The notes: generated by a model from the letters alone, not told the origin. A DNA stretch of 64,000 nt from Rhodococcus sp. 14-2483-1-2 (GCF_002259405.1 NZ_NPFW01000014.1:124001-188000); one strand, 5' to 3'; numbered from the stretch's first letter, positions 8,547-19,448 are shown. A program made the numbers and translations.

Positions 8547-9976
8547 ATACACCCATATGTGATCCGGACGAATTGCGGACGCTGTTCCTGTTCGAGCAGC
8601 TCACCGACGCACAGTTGGCGGAGCTCTGTCGAGACGGGCGTATCGAGACGATCGAGCCGGGGCCGGTGTACTCGGAGGGTGATCCGGCGACGTGCTTCTA
8701 CGTTCTGATGGACGGAGCCGTGGTGCTCTCGAAGCTCTCGGGCGGGGAGGATCTGGTGGTCAATCGCACCTCGCAGCGCGGGGTGTACGCGGGTGCGTGG
8801 CAGGCCTACCTGGGTGATCGGGTGCCGCAGACGTACCAGGGTTCGATGCGGGTGACCGAACGCTCCCGGTTCTTCGTGCTCGACGCCGAGTGCTTCGCGT
8901 CCATCGTGCGGGAGTGGTTCCCGATGGCGTTGCATCTGCTCGAGGGATTGTTCTTCGGCAATCAGAACACCAAGCAGATAGTCGAACAGCGAGAACGCTT
9001 GTTGGCGTTGGGTTCTCTGTCGGCCGGGTTGACGCACGAGCTGAACAATCCGGCGGCGGCTGCGGTGCGGGCGACCTCGGCGTTGCGTGATCGGGTGGCG
9101 CACATGCGGCAGAAGTTGGCGATGATCGCCGGCGGCACTCTCGATCGCGGCAGCATGGCGCATCTGGTCGGACTGCAGAACGAGGCCGTGGAGCTGGTGG
9201 CCAAGGCTCCGAAGCTGACCGCGATGGAGGCGTCGGACCGCGAGGACGAACTCGGAGAATGGTTCGAGGACAAGGGCATCGGCGACGGTTGGGATCTGGC
9301 TCCGACGTTCGTCTCGGCCGGTCTCGATGTTCCGTGGCTCGATCGGGTCTCGGCGACGGTCGACGATCCGACGCTGCTCGAGGGTGCGATCCGGTGGCTC
9401 AACTACACCGTCGAAACCGAGTTGCTGATGAACGAGATCGCAGATTCGACCACTCGCATCTCCACGCTCGTCGTTGCCGCGAAGCAGTATTCGCAGATGG
9501 ATCGTGCGCCGTATCGAACGGTGGATGTGCGCGAACTGCTCGACAGCACGCTGATCATGTTGGGCCGCAAGATCGGTGACGACATCCGGGTGGTGAAGGA
9601 TTACGACCCCGCAGTGCCGCCCATCCCGGTCTACGCCGCCGAGCTCAATCAGGTGTGGACGAACCTGATCGACAACGCGGTGCAGGCCATGGGCGCGAAG
9701 GGCACGTTGACGGTGCGTACATCGTTGGACGAGGATCAGGTCCAGATCGAGATTTGTGATACCGGACCCGGTGTGCCGCAGGAGATTCGGTCGCGCATTT
9801 TCGAGCCGTTCTTCACGACCAAGCCGGTCGGCGAAGGCACCGGTCTCGGCCTGGACATCTCGTGGCGCATCGTGGTGAACAAGCATCAGGGTGATCTGCG
9901 AGTGGTGTCCGAACCCGGTGACACGCGATTCATCGTGCGGCTACCCGTCAACCCGGCGACAGAGGAGGCATCATGA
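8543..9976 (+). CDS. Cyclic-nucleotide-binding-domain sensor histidine kinase
   Basis: 477 residues, soluble. Residues about 10-130 form a cNMP-binding/CRP-like beta roll (EGDPATCFYVLMDGAVVLSK). A dimerisation helix follows with the phospho-acceptor His165 in LSAGLTHELNNP. The C-terminal HATPase domain has the N box (NQVWTNLIDNAVQAMG), G1 (CDTGPGVP), F box (FEPFFTTK) and G2 (GEGTGLGL). It likely phosphorylates the receiver of the preceding flavoprotein, coupling redox state or a nucleotide signal to that enzyme. Both ends overlap neighbouring genes by 4 bp, so expression is translationally coupled. Confidence 0.92.
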   Translation: MNTPICDPDELRTLFLFEQLTDAQLAELCRDGRIETIEPGPVYSEGDPATCFYVLMDGAVVLSKLSGGEDLVVNRTSQRGVYAGAWQAYLGDRVPQTYQGSMRVTERSRFFVLDAECFASIVREWFPMALHLLEGLFFGNQNTKQIVEQRERLLALGSLSAGLTHELNNPAAAAVRATSALRDRVAHMRQKLAMIAGGTLDRGSMAHLVGLQNEAVELVAKAPKLTAMEASDREDELGEWFEDKGIGDGWDLAPTFVSAGLDVPWLDRVSATVDDPTLLEGAIRWLNYTVETELLMNEIADSTTRISTLVVAAKQYSQMDRAPYRTVDVRELLDSTLIMLGRKIGDDIRVVKDYDPAVPPIPVYAAELNQVWTNLIDNAVQAMGAKGTLTVRTSLDEDQVQIEICDTGPGVPQEIRSRIFEPFFTTKPVGEGTGLGLDISWRIVVNKHQGDLRVVSEPGDTRFIVRLPVNPATEEAS

Positions 9977-10317
9977 CCATCGAAGGCATCGATCCGCAGG
10001 TACCACCGTCGGGCCCGGGGTGCGTGGAGTGCACGCAGACGCAGGGTTGGTGGGTGCATCTGAGACGGTGCGCGCAGTGCGGGCACATCGGATGTTGTGA
10101 TTCCTCGCCGTCCCAGCACGCCAGCAAACATGCCGAGTCCACCCGGCACCAGTTCGTGCGGAGCTACGAGCCCGGCGAGGAGTGGTTCTACAACTACGCC
10201 GACGAGCAGATGTACGACGGGCCGGAACTGGCTCCACCGCAACATCATCCACTCGATCAGACGGTTCCCGGTCCGCGTGAGCGGGTACCGTCGAACTGGC
10301 AGAGCCTGATCAATTGA
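9973..10317 (+). CDS. UBP-type zinc finger protein
   Basis: 114 residues built around a ZnF-UBP domain, the fold that in eukaryotes binds the free C-terminus of ubiquitin. Cys/His ligands are visible: C17-x2-C20, C33-x2-C36, C41/C42, H49, H53 and H59, with GWWVHLRRCAQCGHIGCCD and HQFVRSYEPGEEWFY typical of bacterial members. ATG overlaps the kinase stop (ATGA) and is preceded by GAGGAGG. Bacterial ZnF-UBP proteins often sit beside such redox/kinase genes. The ligand in a ubiquitin-free bacterium is unknown. Confidence 0.92.
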   Translation: MTIEGIDPQVPPSGPGCVECTQTQGWWVHLRRCAQCGHIGCCDSSPSQHASKHAESTRHQFVRSYEPGEEWFYNYADEQMYDGPELAPPQHHPLDQTVPGPRERVPSNWQSLIN

Positions 10318-10733
10318 ACGCGAACCTGACGCGACCCACCGAGGTGTCGGCCGAGGATTTCCTGGCGGCCGTGGAGCACCCGGTTCGCCGTGCGGACGGT
10401 CTCGTTCTTGCGGAGATGATGGGTCGGGTGACCGGGGAGCCGGCAGTGATGTGGGGGCCGACGATGGTGGGTTTCGGTTCCTACCGGTACGCCACGGACA
10501 GTGGTCGTCGGGGCGAGTGTTTTGTCGTCGGGTTCTCTCCGCGAAAGGCGAGTCTGTCGCTGTACGGCACGACGTACGCCCCCGAATCGGACGTCTTGCT
10601 CGAACAGCTGGGAAAACACAAGCGAGGAGCAGGTTGCCTGTACGTGAACAAGCTCGCCGATGTGGACATAGCGATTCTCGAGCAACTGGTGGCATACAAC
10701 TACCCGTACATACTGGGTAACCTCGCGTCATGA
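10314..10733 (+). CDS. DUF1801 domain protein
   Basis: 139 residues matching the DUF1801 (YdhG-like) fold: R-x-D-(G/L)-x-L-x-x-(L/M)-M near residues 27-36, MWGPTMVGFGSYRY, then FVVGFSPRKASLSLYG and a closing KHKRGAGCLYVNKLADVD. Biochemical function is unknown. It starts with TTG within the stop of the zinc-finger gene (ATTGA) and its own stop overlaps the GPP34 gene, so it belongs to the same overlapping operon. Confidence 0.88.
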   Translation: MNANLTRPTEVSAEDFLAAVEHPVRRADGLVLAEMMGRVTGEPAVMWGPTMVGFGSYRYATDSGRRGECFVVGFSPRKASLSLYGTTYAPESDVLLEQLGKHKRGAGCLYVNKLADVDIAILEQLVAYNYPYILGNLAS

Positions 10734-11416
10734 CCGTGATCGCGGAGGACCTGCTGCTGTTGTTGCTCGACGACGACTCGGGCAAGCCGCTGGCCGACAG
10801 CACGAAGTTGCCGCGGGTACTGGCGGGTGCGTTGGTGGTCGAGCTCGCGATGAGCGGATCGCTGCGCATCACCGGTCCCGACGAGGAGATCAAGAAGGAC
10901 CATGTGGTCGTCGCAGGCTCCACGACCGAAGCTCCGAGTGACCCGGCGTTGCGTCGGGTGTTCGATCTCGTCGCGTCGGCGTCGCGGCCGATGAAGCCCC
11001 AGAAGGTGATCGAGAAATCGCAGAAGAATGTGGCGAAGGAACTGGCTGCGCGTCTCGTCGCACAGGGCTTCGTGACCGAGAAGAAGGACAAGGTGTGGGG
11101 ATTGTTCCCGACGACGACGTGGCCTGCTCGTGACACCTCGCACGAGAAGGTGTTGCGAGATGCCCTGCGCAGCGCGCTGGTCGACGGGACGACGCCGTCG
11201 CCCCACACGGCCGCGTTGATCTCGTTGATCTCGGCGGTCGATCTGACGCACAAGGTGATCGTGGACGCGGACAAGAAGCAGCTGAAGCACCGCGCGAAGC
11301 AGATCGCCGAAGGAGAGTGGGCCGGCGCGGCTGTGCGCAAGGCCGTCTCGGATGTGAACGCCGCGGTGATGGCCGCGGTGATGGTGCCCGTCATCGTGTC
11401 GACCACGAGCAGCTGA
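10730..11416 (+). CDS. GPP34 (GOLPH3-like) family protein
   Basis: 228 residues with the GPP34 alpha-helical fold: EDLLLLLLDDDSGK at the start, LAGALVVELAMSGSLRI, then KVWGLFPTTTWPARD and a C-terminal helical bundle. Eukaryotic GOLPH3 binds phosphatidylinositol-4-phosphate; bacterial members are common in actinobacteria but not characterised in detail. It is the last gene of the five-gene overlapping set (ATGA overlap with DUF1801). The DJ-1 gene starts 10 bp downstream and may be a sixth member. Confidence 0.88.
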   Translation: MTVIAEDLLLLLLDDDSGKPLADSTKLPRVLAGALVVELAMSGSLRITGPDEEIKKDHVVVAGSTTEAPSDPALRRVFDLVASASRPMKPQKVIEKSQKNVAKELAARLVAQGFVTEKKDKVWGLFPTTTWPARDTSHEKVLRDALRSALVDGTTPSPHTAALISLISAVDLTHKVIVDADKKQLKHRAKQIAEGEWAGAAVRKAVSDVNAAVMAAVMVPVIVSTTSS

Positions 11417-11426
11417 AGGCCAGGTC

Positions 11427-12032
11427 ATGAGTAGAAGCGTTGCAATTCTCTTGTTCGACGATGTCGAGGTACTCGACGCGTGCGGTCCGTTCGAGGTGTT
11501 CTCGGTTGCCAATCGGGTGGCCGAACGCGCCGGTGGCGCTGCGCCTTTCGAGGTGACGCTCGTCGGAATCGACGACAGGGCGGTCGTTGCTCGGGGCGGA
11601 ATGAGGATCGGCGTCGACACCACGATCGACGATCCGCGGGGATACGACGTCGTCGTGGTGCCGGGCGGTGTCGTCGATGCGGTCTCGGTCGACAGTCGTG
11701 TTCTGCAGTGGTTGAAGCGACTTCGGTCCGACGCCGAGTTGGTGGCGTCGGTGTGCACCGGTGTTTTCGTACTGGCGGCGGCCGGGCTGCTCGATGCTCG
11801 ACCCGTCACCACGCACTGGGAAGACCTGGAATTGCTACGGGAACGATGGCCTGCGCTCACCGTGCACGAGGGTGTTCGTTACGTCGACCACGGTGATCTG
11901 GCGACGTCCGCCGGAATCAGTGCCGGTCTGGATCTGGCGTTGCATCTGGTCGCGCGGTGGGCGGGAGCGGATCACGCTCTCGCCACCGCGGGCCAGATGG
12001 ACTACGACTGGTCAGGCGCTGAGCACCCGTAG
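11427..12032 (+). CDS. DJ-1/PfpI family protein
   Basis: 201 residues of the class I glutamine amidotransferase-like DJ-1/PfpI superfamily. It has LLFDDVEVLDACGPFEVFSVA at the N-terminus and the nucleophile elbow VASVCTGVFVLAAAGLL, in which the Cys is the reactive residue. The TTHWED segment resembles the InhA (isonitrile hydratase)/GlxA N-domain group, but there is no AraC-type DNA-binding domain. Substrate unknown. Its 3' end overlaps the convergent DoxX gene by 21 bp. Confidence 0.87.
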   Translation: MSRSVAILLFDDVEVLDACGPFEVFSVANRVAERAGGAAPFEVTLVGIDDRAVVARGGMRIGVDTTIDDPRGYDVVVVPGGVVDAVSVDSRVLQWLKRLRSDAELVASVCTGVFVLAAAGLLDARPVTTHWEDLELLRERWPALTVHEGVRYVDHGDLATSAGISAGLDLALHLVARWAGADHALATAGQMDYDWSGAEHP

Positions 12033-12374
12033 GACCAGGGCGACGACGGCGAACACGGCCAGGCCTGCGGCAGGCGCGAATTCCTTGTCCTTGATCCGCA
12101 CGTGCGCGGCGACGGCACCGACGAAGTAGAGGATGACGCCGACGGCAGCGGCGACGCCGATGGGCCAGACGTACTGGCCGACCAGGAGGCCGACGGCTCC
12201 GAGTAGTTCCGCGTAGGCGAGCCACGGAATCTTGGCGGCGGGAACGCCGACCTGCTCGAGCATCGGGACGACGGATGGGTTCTTCGTCAGTTTCCCGATA
12301 GCGGAGAACGTGAGTGCCACGGCGAGCAACACCGAGACGATGACGGTTGCGATGAACATGAGTCCCGCTTTCAT
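12012..12374 (-). CDS. DoxX family membrane protein
   Basis: 120 residues with four transmembrane helices and the DoxX signature (LTFSAIGKLTKNPSVVPMLEQVGVP, WLAYAELLGAVGLLVG). DoxX-like proteins act in membrane redox or quinone-linked systems, but the exact role is not known for most. The ATG at 12374 is preferred as the first ATG near the promoter; 12359 is an alternative and neither has a strong ribosome binding site. It is divergent from the HxlR regulator, 65 bp apart, a common arrangement for HxlR-controlled genes. Confidence 0.82.
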   Translation of the reverse strand: MKAGLMFIATVIVSVLLAVALTFSAIGKLTKNPSVVPMLEQVGVPAAKIPWLAYAELLGAVGLLVGQYVWPIGVAAAVGVILYFVGAVAAHVRIKDKEFAPAAGLAVFAVVALVLRVLSA

Positions 12375-12418
12375 TTCTGAGGCCACTAGTAATTCAGAAG
12401 CAGCGAGTCGGACTGTAG

Positions 12419-12434
12419 CACCCTCGGTAGGGTG
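12419..12434. promoter_or_regulatory. Short dyad at the hxlR start
   Basis: CACCCT-CGGT-AGGGTG, perfect 6-bp arms, ends 5 bp before the HxlR start codon in the divergent DoxX/HxlR region. It could be an operator for the regulator or a small mRNA hairpin. Confidence 0.4.
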
Positions 12435-12439
12435 GAGCC

Positions 12440-12769
12440 ATGGCAACGAATGGAGAGATCGATGATCCGCGTGCCTGCGACGGAGCGCTGACGAAAGCCT
12501 TCGGCTTCCTCGGCAAGAGGTGGAACGGAATTCTTCTTGCGACGCTGATGAACGGGCCGATGGGATTCTCGGACCTGCGTCGTGCCGTCGGTGGTATCAG
12601 TGATTCGGTGTTGTCCGAGCGACTCGGAGAACTCGCCAAGGCAGGTCTGGTGGCGCGCACCGTCGACGACGGGCCGCCCATCTCGGTGGAATACAGCCTC
12701 ACGCGATCCGGCGAGGCGCTGCTGCCGTCACTGCAGGCGCTGACCGAGTGGTCCTCGAAAAACCTCTGA
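12440..12769 (+). CDS. HxlR-type winged-helix regulator
   Basis: 109 residues, one MarR-like winged helix of the HxlR family (CDGALTKAFGFLGKRWNGILLATLMNGPMGFSDLRRAVGGISDSVLSERLGELAKAGL). The N-terminal Cys13 is at the position used for thiol sensing in HypR/QorR-type members, so redox sensing is possible. It probably controls itself and the divergent DoxX gene. The start follows GGTGGAGCC. Confidence 0.9.
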   Translation: MATNGEIDDPRACDGALTKAFGFLGKRWNGILLATLMNGPMGFSDLRRAVGGISDSVLSERLGELAKAGLVARTVDDGPPISVEYSLTRSGEALLPSLQALTEWSSKNL

Positions 12770-12797
12770 CCCCCGCGAGAGGCTCGCGAGGGTCAGA
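12763..12797. terminator. Bidirectional terminator between hxlR and BCCT gene
   Basis: CTCTGACCC-c-CGCGAG and CTCGCG-a-GGGTCAGAG form a 15-bp stem with one internal mismatch and a 3-nt loop. It overlaps the hxlR stop codon and lies before the BCCT stop of the convergent gene. Confidence 0.7.
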
Positions 12798-12813
12798 GAG
12801 TGGTGGAGACGGG

Positions 12814-14676
12814 TCAGCCGGGGTTGTTCTGGTTCTGCCCCTCGGCCGAGTCGGCGAACTCCTGGGTGTCGAACACTTCGCCGCCGAGTGGGTCGACCGG
12901 AGCGTTGTCTCCGGAGTACTCGACTGCACCGGTCTCGGGATGAACCTCGAGCTGTTCGGTGGAGACCTCGTGCACCGCGAGTACGACGCTTCCGTCGGAG
13001 CGCGAGGACGTCAGTCCCTCCCGTGAGGGTGCCAGCCCGGAGAACGTCGTCGAGATCCCGGCCGTCGCTCGCTTTCGAGGCGCGGTAGGCGTGGCAACCG
13101 TCGGTTCGTCGCCTGCGACGTCCGAGGTGGTGGTCACGCGTACGTACCGCGGTGTGGTGGCGACGTCGTAGCGGAAAGCCTTGAGCATCGACACACAGGC
13201 GAGTACCAGCACCACCGAGAACGGCACGGCCGTGGCTATCGACATCGTCTGCAACGCCGTCAGTGAACTCGTTCCACCGACGAGCAGCAGCACTGCTGCG
13301 GCGATGCCTTGCAGTACGGCCCAGTAGACCCGGGTGATCTTCGGCGTTTCCAGTTCGCCGCCGGTCGAGAGAATGTCGATGACCAACGATCCCGAGTCCG
13401 AGGACGTCACGAAGAAGAACACGATGACCGCGATGGCGATGACGCTGGTGATCGCGGCGATCGGGAGGCCGTCGAGCACCTGGAACAGGCTGGTGTTGGT
13501 GTTCACCGCGCCCTCGGCGTCGAGCAGATCTCCCTCGTTGCGCTGCCGCAGGATGCCGGTGTCGCCGAAGATGGTGAACCACAGCGACCCGACGATGGTC
13601 GGAGCCAGCAGCACGCCGAACACGAATTCACGGATGGTGCGGCCACGGGAGATGCGAGCGATGAACATGCCGACGAACGGTGCCCAGCTCATCCACCAAC
13701 CCCAGTAGAAGATGGTCCAGCCGCCGGCCCACCCGTCGTCGGAGAACGGTGAGGTGCGCAGCGCCAGCTCGGGCAGCGCCTGAACGTAGCCGCCGAGGTT
13801 CTGCACCCAGGACTGCATCAGGAACAGCGTCGGACCCAGGAGCAGTACGAACAGGGCCAGCGCAGCCGCGAGGCCCATGTTGATGTTGGAGAGCCACTTC
13901 AGACCCTTGGAGACGCCACTGACCACGGAGAAGGTGGCGATACCGGTGATCGCGGCAATGAGCACGATGACGAACCAGTTGGTGGTCTCGACCCAGCCGA
14001 GGTACTCCAGCCCGGCCGAGATCTGCTGGACGCCGAACCCGAGCGAGGTCGCGACGCCGAACAGGGTGCCGACGATCGCGACGGTGTCGATGGTGTGACC
14101 GATCGGACCCTCGATGCGCTTGCGGCCGAGCAGCGGCTCGAGCAACCAGCGGACGGTCAGTGGACGACCCTTGCGGTAGGTCATGTACGCCATGCCGAGT
14201 CCGACGACGACGTAGATCGCCCAGGCGTGCAGGCCCCAGTGGAACAGGGTGAGTTCCATCGCCTGACGCGCGGAGGCGTCGGTGCTGCCGGGGATGCCAC
14301 CGGCTTCGGGCGGCGTCACGTAGTGCGAGAGCGGCTCGGCGACGCCGTAGAACACCAGGCCGATGCCCATGCCGGCACTGAACAGCATGGCGAACCAGGA
14401 CAGGACGCCGAACTCGGGCTTCTCGTCGTCTCGGCCGAGGCGGATGTTGCCCACTCGGCTCAATCCGCAGTACAGGGCGAACAGCACAAAACCGGTCGCG
14501 GCCAGGATGTACCACCAGCCGACTCCTGCGGTGATGGCCTCGTTCAGTTTCTCGAACGAATCCGCCGCCGTGCTCGCGTAGACCACGGAGAAGGCGATCA
14601 TCACGAAGATGATGATCGATGCGGGGACGAAAACCGGTTTGAGCAGGCCTCCCCAGGCTTCTTTTATTGCTTTCAC
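12814..14676 (-). CDS. BCCT family betaine/choline/carnitine-type transporter
   Basis: 620 residues, twelve transmembrane helices. It has the BCCT signature around FYWGWWMSWAPFVGMFIARISRGRTIREF and the Gly-rich segment FSAGMGIGLVFYGVAEPLSHY, as in BetP-type sodium-coupled osmolyte carriers. An approximately 120-residue charged, cytosolic C-terminal tail follows the last helix, where BetP carries its osmosensing region. The tail is acidic here rather than basic, so sensing may differ. The GTG start follows AAGGAAG. Likely osmolyte uptake; the substrate is not proven. Confidence 0.9.
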   Translation of the reverse strand: MKAIKEAWGGLLKPVFVPASIIIFVMIAFSVVYASTAADSFEKLNEAITAGVGWWYILAATGFVLFALYCGLSRVGNIRLGRDDEKPEFGVLSWFAMLFSAGMGIGLVFYGVAEPLSHYVTPPEAGGIPGSTDASARQAMELTLFHWGLHAWAIYVVVGLGMAYMTYRKGRPLTVRWLLEPLLGRKRIEGPIGHTIDTVAIVGTLFGVATSLGFGVQQISAGLEYLGWVETTNWFVIVLIAAITGIATFSVVSGVSKGLKWLSNINMGLAAALALFVLLLGPTLFLMQSWVQNLGGYVQALPELALRTSPFSDDGWAGGWTIFYWGWWMSWAPFVGMFIARISRGRTIREFVFGVLLAPTIVGSLWFTIFGDTGILRQRNEGDLLDAEGAVNTNTSLFQVLDGLPIAAITSVIAIAVIVFFFVTSSDSGSLVIDILSTGGELETPKITRVYWAVLQGIAAAVLLLVGGTSSLTALQTMSIATAVPFSVVLVLACVSMLKAFRYDVATTPRYVRVTTTSDVAGDEPTVATPTAPRKRATAGISTTFSGLAPSREGLTSSRSDGSVVLAVHEVSTEQLEVHPETGAVEYSGDNAPVDPLGGEVFDTQEFADSAEGQNQNNPG

Positions 14677-14964
14677 TTACTTGACTTCCTTACAACTCGA
14701 GTCACCGTAATCGGCTGACCACTATCGGTTTGCCGTTCTTTTTCTCTTGTTTCGGTCAAGTACCGGTAATCACCATAAACGACATCGGTGCAGGTGGCGA
14801 AACGTGTGAGGGCTGCCGAACTGGGAAACAGGCGAACGTGTGGTTTCTGCCGAGTCGCCCCGAACGGTCGAACGGACTACAGTTCTGCCGATGCTGCGGA
14901 CATGTCCGGTTGTGTCACCCCTCGTATTTCGCGGCGTGAACAATGTTGTGCGGCAGGTGATTCG

Positions 14965-15879
14965 GTGACCAGTCGATTGCAGCCGGGTTCGGAGTTCGCC
15001 GGCTTTCGGGTTCAGCGCCGCCTCGGGGTCGGCGGTATGAGCGAGGTGTATCTGGTTCTCGGGCGCGGCCACGATCGGCTCGAGGCCCTCAAGATCCTGG
15101 ACCGGGAGGCGTCGCGATCACCGAGGTTGCGCAACAAGTTTCGGATGGAAGCGACCGTCGCCACCCAACTGGTGCACCCGAACATCGTGTCGGTGCACGA
15201 GCACGGTGAGTTCGAGCACCAACTGTGGATGTCCATGCACTACGTGGACGGCTACAGCGCCGCGCGGCTCGTCGCCCGCGGCCAGATCGCGCTCGACGTC
15301 TCCCGGGTGGCGCGCATCGTCGCCGAGGTGGCCAAGGGGCTCGACTACGCCCACTCGCAGGGCGTCGTGCATCGGGACGTCAAGCCCGCGAACATCCTCA
15401 TCTCCACCGAGCGAATCGACGTCTACGAGCAGGTGTTGTTGTCGGACTGGGGAATTGCGCGCCTGCTGGGTGATTCGACCCCGCTCGCTGCAGGCGGGAC
15501 GGTGCTGGCATCCATCCCGTACGCGGCACCGGAACTGCTTCGCGGGGGAGTGTTGAGTGCGCAGACCGACGTCTACGGCCTGGGGGCGACGCTCGTCGAA
15601 CTGGCGACCGGCCGGACGCCGTATCCGCTGGCCACTCCGTTGGCCATCACCGCAGCACATCTCACGGCCGAGCCGCCGTCGGTGACCCGTCGTCGACGCA
15701 CGTTGCCGCGGGGGCTCGACGCGGTGGTCGCGCGGGCGTTGGCGAAAGACCCGTCGGATCGTTTCGAGACCTGCGTCGCACTCAGTGACGCGGTGGCGGC
15801 AGCGGTGGCCGCAGGAGTTCCGGAACCGCCGCCGCGACGATCGCCGTTCACGAGATCGCGCTGGCTCAAATTCTCCTGA
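14965..15879 (+). CDS. Soluble Hanks-type Ser/Thr protein kinase
   Basis: 304 residues: a kinase domain and a short basic tail, with no transmembrane or PASTA segment. Visible motifs are the Gly loop (LGVGGMSEVY), the catalytic Lys in EALKILD, VHRDVKPANILI, and APE (YAAPE). The magnesium-binding DFG is replaced by DWG (LSDWGIARL). GTG 14965 with AGGTG upstream gives a normal N-terminus; the frame stays open further upstream, but that part is Cys/Arg-rich and unlike kinases. It is divergent from the BCCT transporter. Confidence 0.88.
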   Translation: MTSRLQPGSEFAGFRVQRRLGVGGMSEVYLVLGRGHDRLEALKILDREASRSPRLRNKFRMEATVATQLVHPNIVSVHEHGEFEHQLWMSMHYVDGYSAARLVARGQIALDVSRVARIVAEVAKGLDYAHSQGVVHRDVKPANILISTERIDVYEQVLLSDWGIARLLGDSTPLAAGGTVLASIPYAAPELLRGGVLSAQTDVYGLGATLVELATGRTPYPLATPLAITAAHLTAEPPSVTRRRRTLPRGLDAVVARALAKDPSDRFETCVALSDAVAAAVAAGVPEPPPRRSPFTRSRWLKFS

Positions 15880-15919
15880 ACGCGTGACGGGGCACCGGTC
15901 CTCGGGCCCCGTCACGCGT
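15880..15919. terminator. Bidirectional terminator between kinase and permease
   Basis: Perfect 14-bp arms ACGCGTGACGGGGC and GCCCCGTCACGCGT with a 12-nt loop, between two convergent genes. Confidence 0.8.
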
Positions 15920-15924
15920 GGGGG

Positions 15925-17406
15925 CTACTCCTCCGGTTCGGTCGGGCGGTTGGCCACCACCGGGTACTGGCCGGTGTAGCCGAGTCGTTCCTCGGCGACG
16001 GTGAGCACCTTGGTGCGCACCAGGAACCAGCCGCCGATCAGTGCCGGGATGATGACAACAAGAGTGGCGATGGTCCACGAGCCGATCGGGGCGTCGAAGG
16101 CCATCAGCACCAGCACGCCGAACAGGAACACCAGCGTCGCGTAGCTGGTGTACGGCGCTCCGAACAGGCGGAACTTGGGCCGCTCCACGATGCCCTTCTT
16201 GGACCAGCGGTACAGCTGGATCTGGCACAACACGATGGTGGCCCAGCTGGCGATGATGCCCAGTGCAGACATGTTCAGCACGATCTCGAACGCCTCGCCG
16301 GGGGCGATGGCGTTGAGCGCGACACCGAACAGCGTGATGAAACAGGTGAGCAGAATGCCGCCGAACGGCACTCCGCCCTTGGTCATCTTCTTGGTGAAGT
16401 CCGGCGCACTGCCGTTCATCGCCATCGACCGCAGGATGCGGCCGGTCGAGTACAGCCCGGCGTTCAGGGAAGACAGTGCCGCCGTGAGCACCACGATGTT
16501 CATGATGGTGCCCGCGCCGCCGAGGCCGATGCTCGAGAAGAACGTCACGAACGGGGAGGTGCCGGACTGGTACGCGGTGTACGGCATCAACAATGCGAGC
16601 AGTACGAGCGAGCCGACGTAGAACAGTGCGATACGTGCGATGACCGAGTTGATCGCCCGCGGCATGATCTTCTCCGGGTTCTCGGTCTCACCGGCGGCAG
16701 TACCCACCAATTCCACTGCGGCGTAGGCGAATACAACACCCGAGATGACGATGACCAACGGCCACGCGCCCGACGGGAACAAGCCGCCGTTGTCGGTGAT
16801 GAGACTGATGCCCGGCATCTGGGTACCGACGGGGATGCGGCCCGCGAGGAACACCACGCCCACGATCAGGAACGTCACCAACGCGATGACCTTGATGATC
16901 GCCGCCCAGAACTCCATCTCACCGAACCACTTGACCGACACGAGGTTCAGGCTCATGACGATGACGAGGGCGATCAACGCGATGACCCACTGCGGAATCA
17001 CCTCGAAGCTGCCCCAGTAGTGCATGTACGTCGCGATGGCCGTCACGTCGACGATGGCGGTCATCGCCCAGTTCAGGAAGTACATCCAGCCCGCGACGAA
17101 CGCTGCCTTCTCGCCGAAGAACTCGCGTGCGTACGAGACGAAGCTGCCCGAGGACGGGCGGTGCAGCACCAGCTCGCCGAGTGCGCGCAGGATGAAGAAG
17201 ACGAAGATTCCACAGAGGGCGTAGGCGAGGAAGAGGCCGGGCCCGGCACTGGCGAGTCGTCCGCCCGCTCCGAGGAACAGGCCGGTGCCGATGGCACCGC
17301 CGATCGCGATCATCTGCAACTGACGAGGTTTGAGGCCCTTGTGGTAGCCCTCTTCCTCGTGGTCCATCGCCGAGTTGTCGTACGAAGTGTCGACCGTATC
17401 GGACAT
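15925..17406 (-). CDS. Amino acid permease, APC family (AnsP/GabP type)
   Basis: 493 residues, twelve transmembrane helices. The N-terminal consensus [24 protein letters not shown] and the VEIVGTAAGE-like [14 protein letters not shown] motif mark the amino acid transporter (AAT) branch of APC permeases. It is a close paralogue of the permease at 30926 over its whole length. The start is preceded by AAGGA. No enzyme gene adjoins it, so the substrate (Asn, Gln, Asp or another amino acid) is uncertain. Confidence 0.9.
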   Translation of the reverse strand: MSDTVDTSYDNSAMDHEEEGYHKGLKPRQLQMIAIGGAIGTGLFLGAGGRLASAGPGLFLAYALCGIFVFFILRALGELVLHRPSSGSFVSYAREFFGEKAAFVAGWMYFLNWAMTAIVDVTAIATYMHYWGSFEVIPQWVIALIALVIVMSLNLVSVKWFGEMEFWAAIIKVIALVTFLIVGVVFLAGRIPVGTQMPGISLITDNGGLFPSGAWPLVIVISGVVFAYAAVELVGTAAGETENPEKIMPRAINSVIARIALFYVGSLVLLALLMPYTAYQSGTSPFVTFFSSIGLGGAGTIMNIVVLTAALSSLNAGLYSTGRILRSMAMNGSAPDFTKKMTKGGVPFGGILLTCFITLFGVALNAIAPGEAFEIVLNMSALGIIASWATIVLCQIQLYRWSKKGIVERPKFRLFGAPYTSYATLVFLFGVLVLMAFDAPIGSWTIATLVVIIPALIGGWFLVRTKVLTVAEERLGYTGQYPVVANRPTEPEE

Positions 17407-17653
17407 GTTTCGATCCTTACTGTCGGATTTGTAGGGTTTTGTCCGAATTTTTTGGCGTCGAAGCTGTTGTCACTCAACGGTATTGGCGTCGATGGTTCGA
17501 TGCACAGTATTCGGATGTTAACAACGCGTACGGGTGTGAACAGTGCGTGACGAATGGCGCCTCGGCCGAGCATCTGCTCGAGGCTGCTTCGGGCGGTGGC
17601 GTCGGGAATGGGTGTCGTGGTGGTTCACCCCTCGGTCGGTACCAGTGGTCGAC

Positions 17654-17680
17654 CTTGCACTCGCCATGGTCGAGTGCTAG
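17654..17680 (+). promoter_or_regulatory. CIRCE operator 1 (HrcA site)
   Basis: CTTGCACTC-N9-GAGTGCTAG, one mismatch from a perfect 9-9-9 CIRCE element. It overlaps the groEL promoter, so HrcA binding would block RNA polymerase. Confidence 0.9.
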
Positions 17681-17683
17681 AAA
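17655..17683 (+). promoter_or_regulatory. groEL promoter
   Basis: TTGCAC (17655-17660), 17-bp spacer, TAGAAA (17678-17683). The position fits repression by both CIRCE elements. Confidence 0.65.
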
Positions 17684-17688
17684 TGCAG

Positions 17689-19448
<1,760 letters not shown>

